A stretch of DNA of 64,000 nt from positions 162,584-226,583 of the forward strand of contig NZ_CABPST010000008.1 in the NCBI RefSeq assembly GCF_902459805.1, read 5' to 3'. The notes beneath the pieces were generated by a model. It had not been told where the DNA came from. It worked only from the letters and a program-made list of their open reading frames with translations, and did not search any database. How positions within the stretch are numbered: the stretch's first letter is position 1; each line of letters opens with the position of its first letter. Positions 37,646 through 45,133 of the stretch are shown here, piece after piece. The DNA is from Pandoraea bronchicola (GTDB taxonomy: Bacteria > Pseudomonadota > Gammaproteobacteria > Burkholderiales > Burkholderiaceae). The position numbers were made by a program, and so were the translations under genes.

Positions 37646-39172
37646 TTAGCGCTTCGTCCGTCCCAATACCTGACGAAACACTTGCCGGAAACCGAAGTAG
37701 GCGATGGCGTCTTTCATGTTCGAGATAAAGCGCTGCCACGTGCCCATGCGCGGGTCGGTCACGTACTCGAACGTGAGCGAGATTCGCTCCTCGTTGTCGC
37801 CGAGCGGCGTGATCCGGTGATGCAGTTTGTCCCCGTCGAAGAACACCAGCGCGCCAGGCGGATACGCCACGGCGCCATCGACTTGCGGCACACCGGGATT
37901 GCGTGTGTGAAGCCGGTATTCGAGCTTGCAGCTCGATTGGTCCACCACGCCAAGCAGCAGCGTGTAGCGGCGGCCCTTGTAATAGGAAGTGTCGTAGTGC
38001 CAGCCGATGTGGTCGCCCGGACGCGTGTAGTAATACAGCGCGTACGCGTGCGGGTCGTCTTGCGGCGAAGGCAGCAGCTTCTCGCCGGCCAGTCGCTCCA
38101 GAAAGCGCATCAGGGCAGGCGAGCGGTACAACTCCGCCACGAACGGGGCAAGCTCGTCAAGCGTGTGGCGGCTCACGCTGCCACCCTGCTTGTGACCGGG
38201 GAGGTAGTTACGGTTCACGTTCGGCGTGACAGAGCGTGCCGCCACGATCAATTGTTCCGTGACCGGCTTCGGCAGGAATTTCTCGAGATAGAGGAACGCG
38301 TCCTGCGCTTTGAACTCGCGGGTAACGGCGTCGAAGTCGATGGCGTCCAGCGCGCGCTCGATTTCGGCGTCTGCCGCGAAAGCCGCAGGCGCCATCGGCG
38401 CGACCGAGGCCGCCGGTGCGTCGGCAGGGGTGGCACGCTCGTCGGCCTTGACCGGCAGCGGGCGGCGCATCACGCGCACATAGTCGGCGACCACCAGCAG
38501 CGCGAAGAGCGGCGCGCCGATGGCGGCGGCGATCAGGAAACCGCGCGTGCCGTCGAACAGCGTGACAAGCGGCATCAGATAGAGCACATCTTCCGTCTCG
38601 AAACCGCCAACCGACGCCTGTTTCGTGCCGGCCTTGCCCACGCGCTCTTCAATGCGCATGCGCAAGAAGAAGATGAGGGCTACCGCAATGCCGGCAATCC
38701 AGCCGAGTGCGGTGGCCGATAGCGGGACGGGCAACGGGTAGGGGGTCGGGGCGACGGCCGCGACCCCCATCCCGATGCCGCCAAACAGCAGCACGGTCAC
38801 GAAGGCGTCCGAGGCGAGATCGTACAGGTGGCCGATGCGGCTGGTCTTGCCGCTGATGCGCGCCAATTCGCCATCCGTGTGGTCGATGAAGTTCGACAGC
38901 ACGAGCAGCACGGCGCCCAGATTGGCCATGGCATAGCCACCCTGTGCAAACGCCCAGGTACACGCCAGCCCGACGATCAGGCGAAGCGTCGTGAGGTGGT
39001 TGGGGCTCACTCGGGTATTGACGAGCGGTGTGACCAGCCAGCGCGCAAGGCGCGCATCGTATTGGCGCGGACGCGGCGGTACAGGACGTGCGGTTTTGCT
39101 CGTCATTGGCGCAGCAGAAGGCGCCGAAATGATTTTCGGTATCGTTTCCATGAGGGGGGAATATATACCCAT
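37646..39172 (-). CDS. CDP-alcohol phosphatidyltransferase fused to 2OG-Fe(II) oxygenase
   Basis: Fusion of about 508 aa. Residues ~40-240 form a polytopic CDP-alcohol phosphatidyltransferase with the complete motif D-x-x-D-G-x-x-A-R-x8-G-x3-D-x3-D (Asp97 to Asp122). After a Pro/Ala-rich linker (~240-265), residues ~285-475 match a prolyl-4-hydroxylase-like dioxygenase: H-Y-D iron ligands (His392, Asp394), distal His452, and Arg463 with Ser465 for 2-oxoglutarate. Predicted role: transfer of the phosphonate headgroup from CDP-AEP to a lipid, then hydroxylation of the headgroup or an acyl chain. Start is uncertain: ATGs at 39172, 39151 and 39106 all lack a strong ribosome site. First gene of the seven-gene operon ending in dxs. 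Confidence 0.85.
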   Translation of the reverse strand: MGIYSPLMETIPKIISAPSAAPMTSKTARPVPPRPRQYDARLARWLVTPLVNTRVSPNHLTTLRLIVGLACTWAFAQGGYAMANLGAVLLVLSNFIDHTDGELARISGKTSRIGHLYDLASDAFVTVLLFGGIGMGVAAVAPTPYPLPVPLSATALGWIAGIAVALIFFLRMRIEERVGKAGTKQASVGGFETEDVLYLMPLVTLFDGTRGFLIAAAIGAPLFALLVVADYVRVMRRPLPVKADERATPADAPAASVAPMAPAAFAADAEIERALDAIDFDAVTREFKAQDAFLYLEKFLPKPVTEQLIVAARSVTPNVNRNYLPGHKQGGSVSRHTLDELAPFVAELYRSPALMRFLERLAGEKLLPSPQDDPHAYALYYYTRPGDHIGWHYDTSYYKGRRYTLLLGVVDQSSCKLEYRLHTRNPGVPQVDGAVAYPPGALVFFDGDKLHHRITPLGDNEERISLTFEYVTDPRMGTWQRFISNMKDAIAYFGFRQVFRQVLGRTKR

Positions 39173-39542
39173 AAGGCGGTAATGTGCAGCGCACCTAAAT
39201 AGCCCCGTACCTACCGCGGCAGCCTTGGTGATTCGGGGCGTCGCCTGGCGACGGTCCCATCCCTGCGCTTGCGTGCTGCCCGTTCCGAGGGCTCGCCAAA
39301 GACGGTTTTACTACCTTAGGTGATAAGCGTACAGAGTTCGGGATTATATTCCGCAATACGCTATTTCGCTTTGCAGGCATCCGGCGTCGTTTTGACGCAC
39401 CGACAGGGGCTGGCGCACGGCTCGAATGTCCGGTCTGGCAGGAAAAGCGACGAACATTCGGGATAGCCGTGTCGGTGCGATGCACGGATAATGGCGATCC
39501 CGTTTGTCTTTTTTGCGGTGTTATCCGACCGCACATTTCCCC
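39173..39542. other. Divergent promoter region of the phosphonolipid operon and SDR gene
   Basis: 370 bp without a credible gene. Both flanking genes point away from it, so promoters for both must lie here. An A/T-rich TATATA patch at 39160-39166 is next to the fused-gene start. No confident -35/-10 pair, operator or RNA gene was identified. Confidence 0.5.
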
Positions 39543-40298
39543 ATGTCCCAAACGATTGCCATTCTTACCGGCGCATCCCGTGGTCTCGGCGCGGCGCTGG
39601 CCCGCGGCCTGCTCGCTCCCGGCACCCATCTCGTGACGCTGGCACGTCGCACGGACGACGACCTCGCGGCGCTCGCGAGCGCGCAGGGCGTCACGCTCGA
39701 ACAAGTCGCGGTCGATCTGGCCGATACCCAGGCAACCGCGCAGGTCGCTGAGCGCATCTTCGCCGCGCTGCCGCGAAATGCCGGCCGCTACTTGCTGATC
39801 AACAACGCTGGCACGGTCAATCCGGTCGCCAATAGCGCGGCCCTGACGGACCCGGCTGCCATCGGCGCGGCATTCGCGCTGAATGTGACCTCCGTCATGC
39901 TGCTCACGGCGCGTTTTCTCTGCGCCACGCAGGGGCTGGCCGCCAAGCGGCAGATTGTGAACATCTCGTCGGGTGCGGGCCGCAATCCGAACGCCGGCTG
40001 GGCGGTTTACTGCTCGACCAAGGCGGCACTGGACATGTATACGCGAGTGGTGAACGCCGAACATCGCGAACACGGTGTGCAAGCGGTGTCGCTGGCGCCT
40101 GGCGTGGTCGATACGGGCATGCAGGAAACGATTCGCAGCAGCGACGCGCAGAGCTTCCCGGCGCTGGCGCGGTTTCAGGAACTCAAGGCAAGCGGCAAGC
40201 TCTCGTCGCCGGAAGATGTGGCGCGCCGCATTCTGGCGCTCACAGCGCGTGACGATTTTGGTCAGACCGAAATCGACGACATCCGTCACTACGCCTGA
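39543..40298 (+). CDS. Short-chain dehydrogenase/reductase
   Basis: Classical SDR (251 aa) with the cofactor loop T-G-A-S-R-G-L-G, the N-N-A-G motif and the catalytic Y-C-S-T-K preceded by a Ser in I-S-S-G. The basic residue after the glycine motif favours NADP(H). Overall pattern resembles sepiapterin/benzil reductase-like SDRs, but the substrate cannot be deduced. ATG 39543 puts the Rossmann fold directly at the N-terminus; the upstream in-frame ATG at 39504 is less likely. Confidence 0.85.
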   Translation: MSQTIAILTGASRGLGAALARGLLAPGTHLVTLARRTDDDLAALASAQGVTLEQVAVDLADTQATAQVAERIFAALPRNAGRYLLINNAGTVNPVANSAALTDPAAIGAAFALNVTSVMLLTARFLCATQGLAAKRQIVNISSGAGRNPNAGWAVYCSTKAALDMYTRVVNAEHREHGVQAVSLAPGVVDTGMQETIRSSDAQSFPALARFQELKASGKLSSPEDVARRILALTARDDFGQTEIDDIRHYA

Positions 40299-40351
40299 TT
40301 CGGGTCGCAGACGGCAAACGTTCGCCGTCATCGCGCGGCGCGCGAATGCCG

Positions 40352-40388
40352 AAAAAAATGCACCGGCCCGCGTGCTGGCGGCCGGTGC
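40352..40388 (-). terminator. Terminator of the small hypothetical gene
   Basis: Arms GCACCGGCC (40360-40368) and GGCCGGTGC (40380-40388) pair perfectly. Read on the minus strand the hairpin is followed by seven T residues (A-run at 40352-40358). Confidence 0.8.
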
Positions 40389-40424
40389 GGTCCTGTTACG
40401 GCGGACGTCGGTGCGACGTGCCGC

Positions 40425-40772
40425 TTACTGCTCGGTGCTGGTGATGAAAACGCTGCCGTTGCGTTCCGGTGCGTACAGAATCAGCGTTGGCGTGTGAATG
40501 TCGAAGGCGCGTTCACAAGCTTCCCCGTACGAATCGAACTGCACGGCCCAGGCACCGTTGCGGACATAGCAATGCGTGATGGTGTCGGTACGCCGGTCAA
40601 ACTCCTGGCCGAGAAACACGCCCTGCGTGTAACACCAGACGACGAACCCGTGAAAGTCCGCCTGCTCCGGTGCGCGAAAGACGCGCCAGCGGGCGTCGTC
40701 CCGCCCCACCTGACGCGCCGTCGCGCCCGCTGCCCAACGCTCGAATCCATCGTGTCGTTTGCGTTGCTCCAT
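40425..40772 (-). CDS. Small conserved hypothetical protein, paralogue of 12057-12392
   Basis: Unrecognised 115-aa soluble protein starting M-E-Q-R-K-R. The frame continues upstream to 40841, but ATG 40772 matches the N-terminal end of the paralogue at 12057-12392. Shared blocks are W-A near residue 13, F-H-G-F-V-V-W, an A-C-E-R-A segment and L-I-L-Y-A-P-x-x-N-G-S-V-F at the C-terminus. Unlike the paralogue its composition matches the surrounding genome. Function unknown; it has its own terminator and is monocistronic. Confidence 0.65.
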   Translation of the reverse strand: MEQRKRHDGFERWAAGATARQVGRDDARWRVFRAPEQADFHGFVVWCYTQGVFLGQEFDRRTDTITHCYVRNGAWAVQFDSYGEACERAFDIHTPTLILYAPERNGSVFITSTEQ

Positions 40773-40925
40773 GTCGTCGTACCCCCTTGGGTGAACCGCC
40801 CTCCGGGTGCCGAGATTCGACATCCCCGGGCGCGTTTTCATAGTCGGAATTTGTTCCTGGCATTTCTATCAGGCAATTCCGAAATACGGCAGGGAATTTC
40901 TCCAAAGGGGGCAGGACGCACGTCG

Positions 40926-41276
40926 TCAATCGTAGTGAATCGCCAGCCAGACGGTGGTTTCGCCTTGTGCCGTCCATTCCACACGATGACGCCTGTGGGC
41001 GGCAATCGTGACCGCGTCACCCGGGCTCAGCACGAGCGTCTGGCCGGGGGTGTCGGCGAACGCCAGGCCCGCGCCACCCGTGAGCAACACAACCCACTCA
41101 TGCTGTGGCTGGTCGTACCAGAAGCCCGCGGGCGACGCCTGTCCGGTCGAGACAATGCGCTCGACTCGCATTCCCGGTCGGGCAAATAGCGTGTCGAACT
41201 GCTCGGCGGCCTTCGGGTCGGGCTGCGAGGGCAGGCCGGCAAACAAGTTGGTGACGGGCAGCGGAGGCGTATCCAT
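40926..41276 (-). CDS. Cupin-domain protein
   Basis: Single small beta-barrel cupin (116 aa). It has a metal-site-like H-E-W-V-V-L-L-T-G-G followed by P-G-D-A-V-T-I-A-A-H-R-R-H, giving three His and one Glu as possible ligands. Such proteins are often phosphopentomutase-like isomerases or regulators of unknown substrate. The ATG at 41276 excludes an upstream basic extension. It follows the ferric reductase gene on the same strand by 60 bp and may share its message. Confidence 0.75.
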   Translation of the reverse strand: MDTPPLPVTNLFAGLPSQPDPKAAEQFDTLFARPGMRVERIVSTGQASPAGFWYDQPQHEWVVLLTGGAGLAFADTPGQTLVLSPGDAVTIAAHRRHRVEWTAQGETTVWLAIHYD

Positions 41277-41335
41277 ACGTAATAAGCGGTCTCTTTTCGG
41301 CGGGGATAGAAAGCATACCCGCACGGCTTTCGCAC

Positions 41336-42175
41336 TCAATCATCCAGATTTTCGTGCACGGCGGCGTCACCGCGTCGCCAATAGGCTGCTGCCTTCACCC
41401 ATTTCGGATTGAGTCCGCGAGTGTCGACGAGATGGCGGCGTACGGTTTTTGCCACGCCCGCTTCGGCCGCAACCCACACGTGCACGTCACCGCTGGGTAG
41501 CGTGGCGACCTGAAGGGCGTCGATCAAGGCGGTGCTTTCGCCGGCAGGCGTGCCGTCGCGGTAGATCCATTCCACCACGACGTCGGCGTCGCTCACGAAG
41601 CGCAGGCGATCGGCCGGACTGTCGACTTCCGCGAAGACGAACACCAGTGCGCCCGCGGGAAGTTCGGCCAGACGCCGCGAAATTGCCGGCAGCGCCGTAT
41701 CGTCGCCGATGAGCACGTAGCCATCGAAATTCATGGGAATGATGAACGAGCCGCGCGGACCGCCCACGCCGATGCGCTCACCCGGCTTGGCCGAGCGTGC
41801 CCACTGCGTGGCCGGGCCGGATTCATGCAACGCGAAATCGATCACGAGCGTATTCGATGCCGCATCGTATTGACGCGGCGTGTAGTCGCGCATCAGCCGC
41901 GGTGCGTCGCCCGGCGCCGGCTTGGCCACGCCCTCGGCACCGATCTGCGGCAGCGCCAGCTCGCCGGTCTCCGGGTTGGGGAAGAACAGTTTGACGTGAT
42001 CGTCGAAGCCGGGGCTGGTGAAGCCCTCGAGGTCGTCGCCACCCAGCGTCACGCGCAGCATGTGCGGCGTGAGCGACTCGACGCTGCGTACTTCGAGCAG
42101 GCGCATGCGAAGTTCGTGGCGCACCCGTTGCGGTGTGCGCTCGGGGACGGCGTTCGGTGTGGCGTTGTCTTGCAT
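41336..42175 (-). CDS. Siderophore-interacting ferric reductase (NfeF/ViuB family)
   Basis: Flavin-dependent siderophore-interacting protein (279 aa) that reduces ferric siderophores in the cytoplasm to release iron. The FAD-binding R-D-Y-T-P-R motif is present near residue 93, followed by G-P-R-G-S-F for the flavin phosphate. The C-terminus ends in the family pattern A-A-Y-W-R-R-G. Its ATG overlaps the stop of the PadR gene by one base (TGATG). In E. coli the corresponding pair is yqjH-yqjI (nfeF-nfeR), there divergent, here an operon. Confidence 0.9.
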   Translation of the reverse strand: MQDNATPNAVPERTPQRVRHELRMRLLEVRSVESLTPHMLRVTLGGDDLEGFTSPGFDDHVKLFFPNPETGELALPQIGAEGVAKPAPGDAPRLMRDYTPRQYDAASNTLVIDFALHESGPATQWARSAKPGERIGVGGPRGSFIIPMNFDGYVLIGDDTALPAISRRLAELPAGALVFVFAEVDSPADRLRFVSDADVVVEWIYRDGTPAGESTALIDALQVATLPSGDVHVWVAAEAGVAKTVRRHLVDTRGLNPKWVKAAAYWRRGDAAVHENLDD

Positions 42176-42822
42176 CAGAGTCGCTCCAGTTGTTGCGCGG
42201 CCGCGTCGAGAATCGCGGCAAACGCGTTGGCTTGTTCGGTCGTGAGCGGTTCGCCGCCCAGACGCAGATGCACGGCATATTTGAAGTTGTGTAACGCGCG
42301 CATGACCTGCGGCGGCATGTCTTCCGAACGCTCGCGGCGTGTTGCCAGCCGTGCGAGCAATTCCGTGACCGAGTCTTCGTTCTCGGCCAGATACTCGCGG
42401 CCGGTGTCAGTGATCTCGTAAGACTTGCGCTGGCTCTCGCCCGTGCTTTCCTGCACACGGATGTAGCCCATTTCTTCCAGCAGCGTGAGCGTCGGATAGA
42501 CCACGCCCGCGCTGGGGCTGTACGTTCCGTTCACGCTCTCTTCGATCGCTTTGATGAGTTCGTAACCGTGACGCGGTTGTTGTGCAATCAGATGCAGCAG
42601 TACGAGCCGCAAGCCGCCGTGACTGAAGAGGCGGCCGCCACCGCGCCCGCCTCGGCCGCCACGCTCACCCCGAGTGTCTTCGCCGCGTCCGAAACGGCTG
42701 TCACCATAGCCTTCGCCACCGCCGCGCCGTCCATGGCGCGCACCGCGCCGCTCGTCGCCAAAATCCATTTTGTCCAGGTCCAACGGACCTCGGCCCATGA
42801 AATCGCCACGTGATCCACGCAT
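42175..42822 (-). CDS. PadR-family regulator, NfeR (YqjI)-like
   Basis: PadR winged-helix repressor (215 aa). Residues ~65-150 hold the HTH core (H-G-Y-E-L-I-K-A-I-E-E-S and Y-P-T-L-T-L-L-E-E-M-G) and match E. coli YqjI closely in layout, including A-L-x-N-F-K near the C-terminus. YqjI senses nickel/iron through a Cys/His-rich N-terminal extension. Here the ~60-residue extension is instead rich in Gly, Arg and Asp with few His and no Cys, so metal sensing may differ or be lost. It is co-transcribed with the ferric reductase it likely represses. Confidence 0.87.
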   Translation of the reverse strand: MRGSRGDFMGRGPLDLDKMDFGDERRGARHGRRGGGEGYGDSRFGRGEDTRGERGGRGGRGGGRLFSHGGLRLVLLHLIAQQPRHGYELIKAIEESVNGTYSPSAGVVYPTLTLLEEMGYIRVQESTGESQRKSYEITDTGREYLAENEDSVTELLARLATRRERSEDMPPQVMRALHNFKYAVHLRLGGEPLTTEQANAFAAILDAAAQQLERL

Positions 42823-42982
42823 GATGCGACTCCCTATCGATGTTGTTAAGACATGTTTACGATATATCTAAATTGCATCGAAAGCAAAATTATTTATGCG
42901 AAGACCTTGCGAGGTGTGGGGGAATGACTGCGGGGAAGGGGGTTGCTGCGCGTTGCTAAAGTGAGGCGGTCGTGCCGAAGCT

Positions 42983-43006
42983 ATATCGAAATGCGCATTT
43001 CGATAT
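42983..43006. promoter_or_regulatory. 24-bp perfect palindrome, candidate PadR operator
   Basis: Half-site ATATCGAAATGC followed directly by its reverse complement, 161 bp upstream of the padR start. A shorter GATATATC palindrome at 42861-42868 lies 39 bp before the start, and another GATATC at 43015-43020. The shared TATC/GATA core suggests related sites for the adjacent regulator, which is an inference. Confidence 0.6.
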
Positions 43007-43081
43007 GCCGATGCGATATCCGGCGGGGCGGCGGAGCCTGCCGTGGCGATCCGCATAACGTGCAAGAAATGCTGGCGGCGC

Positions 43082-44014
43082 TCACTCCAGTTTTGGCAGA
43101 TCGGTATCGAGCCACTTGCGATATAGCTTGTTCAATTCGCCATTTGCCGTATTGCGTGTGACGAAGTCGTTGACCGCCGCCAGCAACTCCGGCTGATTGG
43201 GACGCATCGCAATGCCCATTGCCTGTTGCAACAAATTGAACTTCGGTTCGAACTGGCCCGGCGCGCGTTGACGAATCGCATTCGCGACTGTCACCGAGCA
43301 GCCGATAGCGTCGACCTGCCCGGTGAGCAGCGCCTGCATGGCGGACGCATCGTCGTCGAAACGCCGGATCTCGGTGCCTTCGGGCGCCGACTTCGTAATG
43401 GCCATGTCTTGCGTGCTCGCGCGCGCAACGCTGACACGCACGCCTTTCAGATCGGCGGCGGACTTGATGGCGGCCCCTGTTTTGCCGAGCAGCAAGATGG
43501 TCGCGGCGGCGTACGGCTTGGAGAACTGGACCTGTTTGGCGCGCTCTGGCGTGATCGCAAGCGACGCGACGAGAACATCGACTTTCCCGCTGAGCAGATA
43601 GGGGATCCGGTTCGGTCCTGTCACCGGCATGATGTTGAGCTTCACTCCCAGATCTTTGGCCAGCAGTTTTGCGACGTCGGCGTCGTAGCCATCCGGCTGC
43701 GCTTGAGCATTCGTCGTGCCGTACGGCGGAAAGTCGATGAGCATGCCGACATTGAGCGTGCCCTTCTTCTTGATACCGGCAACGGTTTGCGCGTGGACAG
43801 GTGTAGAAAACAGCGACAGGGTGCTGGTCAGCAGACCGCCGAGGGTGCCGCCGAGCGATCCGACGAACGCGGCCGGCATGGCGGCAACGCCGAGCGTGGC
43901 GAGAAAGCCGCGACGGGAACCGATGCCCACGCTATTCGGGGCGGTTCGCCGGCTGGCCGGATGCGACGGCATTTGTCGAGCTTGCACAGGGTGACGCGAC
44001 AACTTGCGAGTCAT
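43082..44014 (-). CDS. Amino-acid ABC transporter substrate-binding protein
   Basis: Periplasmic solute-binding protein family 3 (310 aa), the class binding polar amino acids or opines. The long N-terminus contains a twin-arginine-like S-R-R-G-F-L-A-T-L followed by a hydrophobic segment, and the mature domain begins near V-A-G-I-K-K-K-G-T-L-N-V-G. The ATG at 44014 has a GAGGAG ribosome site 7-9 bp upstream and excludes a longer Arg-rich frame. No permease or ATPase gene is adjacent, so it is an orphan binding component or pairs with a distant transporter. Confidence 0.87.
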   Translation of the reverse strand: MTRKLSRHPVQARQMPSHPASRRTAPNSVGIGSRRGFLATLGVAAMPAAFVGSLGGTLGGLLTSTLSLFSTPVHAQTVAGIKKKGTLNVGMLIDFPPYGTTNAQAQPDGYDADVAKLLAKDLGVKLNIMPVTGPNRIPYLLSGKVDVLVASLAITPERAKQVQFSKPYAAATILLLGKTGAAIKSAADLKGVRVSVARASTQDMAITKSAPEGTEIRRFDDDASAMQALLTGQVDAIGCSVTVANAIRQRAPGQFEPKFNLLQQAMGIAMRPNQPELLAAVNDFVTRNTANGELNKLYRKWLDTDLPKLE

Positions 44015-44351
44015 GCTGGGTCTCCTCACGCGGCGAAGACACTGCCGAAAGTCGCCAGCTGGTGGTGCAAGGCATGCGCTCGCCGCTGGCCGACGGCTGT
44101 CCCCGAGCGATGTTAGCGGGCGGCACAAGACACGTCCACTCCGCACAAACCCCAGCGAAAACCCGGAATTCTGGACGATCGGCGCAAGTTCGGCGAGGTG
44201 CTGAGGATGACGAAATCAGTCGCTCACTGCGCACGAACGGAAAACGAGGCAAAAAAAACGGTGCCGGAAACCGGCACCGTGTTCAGGCTTTGCCTGCCAG
44301 ATCTTCGCAATTCACGCTGCTGTGGATGCCACAACGGCGTGAGTGCAAGAC
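44015..44351. other. Spacer between binding-protein and HU genes
   Basis: 337 bp with no plausible gene. It holds the promoter region of the binding-protein gene on its left and the terminator of the HU gene at 44251-44280. Confidence 0.5.
44251..44280 (-). terminator. Terminator of the HU-like gene
   Basis: Stem ACGGTGCCGG/CCGGCACCGT with a 3-nt loop (44259-44280 on the plus strand as printed). On the minus strand it is followed by eight T residues (A-run 44251-44258). Confidence 0.9.
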
Positions 44352-44822
44352 TTACTGGGCAGCGTCCTTGACCTTCTTCAGCGGGCGAACCTTCACGCGC
44401 ACCGAAGCCGGCTTTGCCGGGAACCAGCGCTCTTGACCCGTGAACGGGTCCTTGCCGAAACGCTTCGCCTTGGCGGCGATTTGTTGCGACGTGACCTTGA
44501 ACAGGCCATGCAGCGTGAATTCGCCAGCACCCTTCTTGTGCAGCGAGCTGATGATGGTGTTCTCGAGCGCGGCCAGCACTGCCTTCACTTCCTTTACGGC
44601 GACAGCCGATTGTTCGGCGAGGTGCGCTGCGAGCTGGGTCTTGTTGAGCGCGTCCTTGATCGGCGAAACCTTGCCGCTGGCGGCTGCCTTCGGAGCGGCC
44701 TTCGGAGCTGCCTTGGGAGCGGCCTTCGGGGCTGCCTTTTTCGCTACCGGAGCCTTCTTCGCTGCCGGAGCTTTTTTCGCCACAGGGGCCTTCTTTGCTG
44801 CTGCTTTCTTTGCCGTTGCCAT
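44352..44822 (-). CDS. HU-family DNA-binding protein with histone H1-like tail
   Basis: Nucleoid protein (156 aa). Residues 1-50 are a Lys/Ala/Pro tail of K-K-A-P-V-A and K-A-A-P repeats resembling eukaryotic histone H1 C-termini. Residues ~52-145 are an HU/IHF fold (K-T-Q-L-A-A-H-L-A-E, then G-A-G-E-F-T-L-H-G-L and R-x-x-x-D-P-F-T-G). The ATG at 44822 starts the tail; the longer frame upstream is not protein-like. Tailed HU proteins occur in Burkholderiales and some other proteobacteria and are thought to combine DNA bending with condensation. The repeated codons make this segment prone to length variation. Confidence 0.9.
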   Translation of the reverse strand: MATAKKAAAKKAPVAKKAPAAKKAPVAKKAAPKAAPKAAPKAAPKAAASGKVSPIKDALNKTQLAAHLAEQSAVAVKEVKAVLAALENTIISSLHKKGAGEFTLHGLFKVTSQQIAAKAKRFGKDPFTGQERWFPAKPASVRVKVRPLKKVKDAAQ

Positions 44823-45133
44823 ATCGATCCAATCGATGAGAATAAGAAAGTGCCGTCGGAGAACGGCCACCCGAATGATACGTCTTGCTGCGCCGACGAT
44901 TCTACCTAAGAAATCGCTTTGTGAGAGTAGTGCGCGAATTATGTTGCGTGCTTGCCGCACAAGGCTGAGCGGCGATCGCACTGCATTTCGATTCGTTTCG
45001 TTCGCAACGTGATGATTCGTCTTCGGCGCAGCGAATTTTCGGCGCGATTTTTTCGCGTCTTTCGCCGCGTTTTTTTACGCAATTTTTGTACGCGTGCGAT
45101 GCATCATCGCGAACCTCAATGGCGCCTAAACCC
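44823..45133. other. Upstream region of the HU-like gene
   Basis: 311 bp without a convincing gene; includes T-rich stretches at 45045-45085. It should hold the HU promoter. No motif could be assigned with confidence. Confidence 0.4.

Noticed and set aside
35873-38722. Very long (949-codon) open frame on the plus strand opposite the phosphonolipid genes
   Set aside because: Translation is His/Arg/Glu/Gln-rich low complexity, typical of the antisense of GC-rich genes; the minus-strand products have clear families and motifs.
44260-44280. Hairpin considered as an attachment site or riboswitch fragment
   Set aside because: Stem plus T-run on the minus strand directly downstream of the HU gene is fully explained as an intrinsic terminator.
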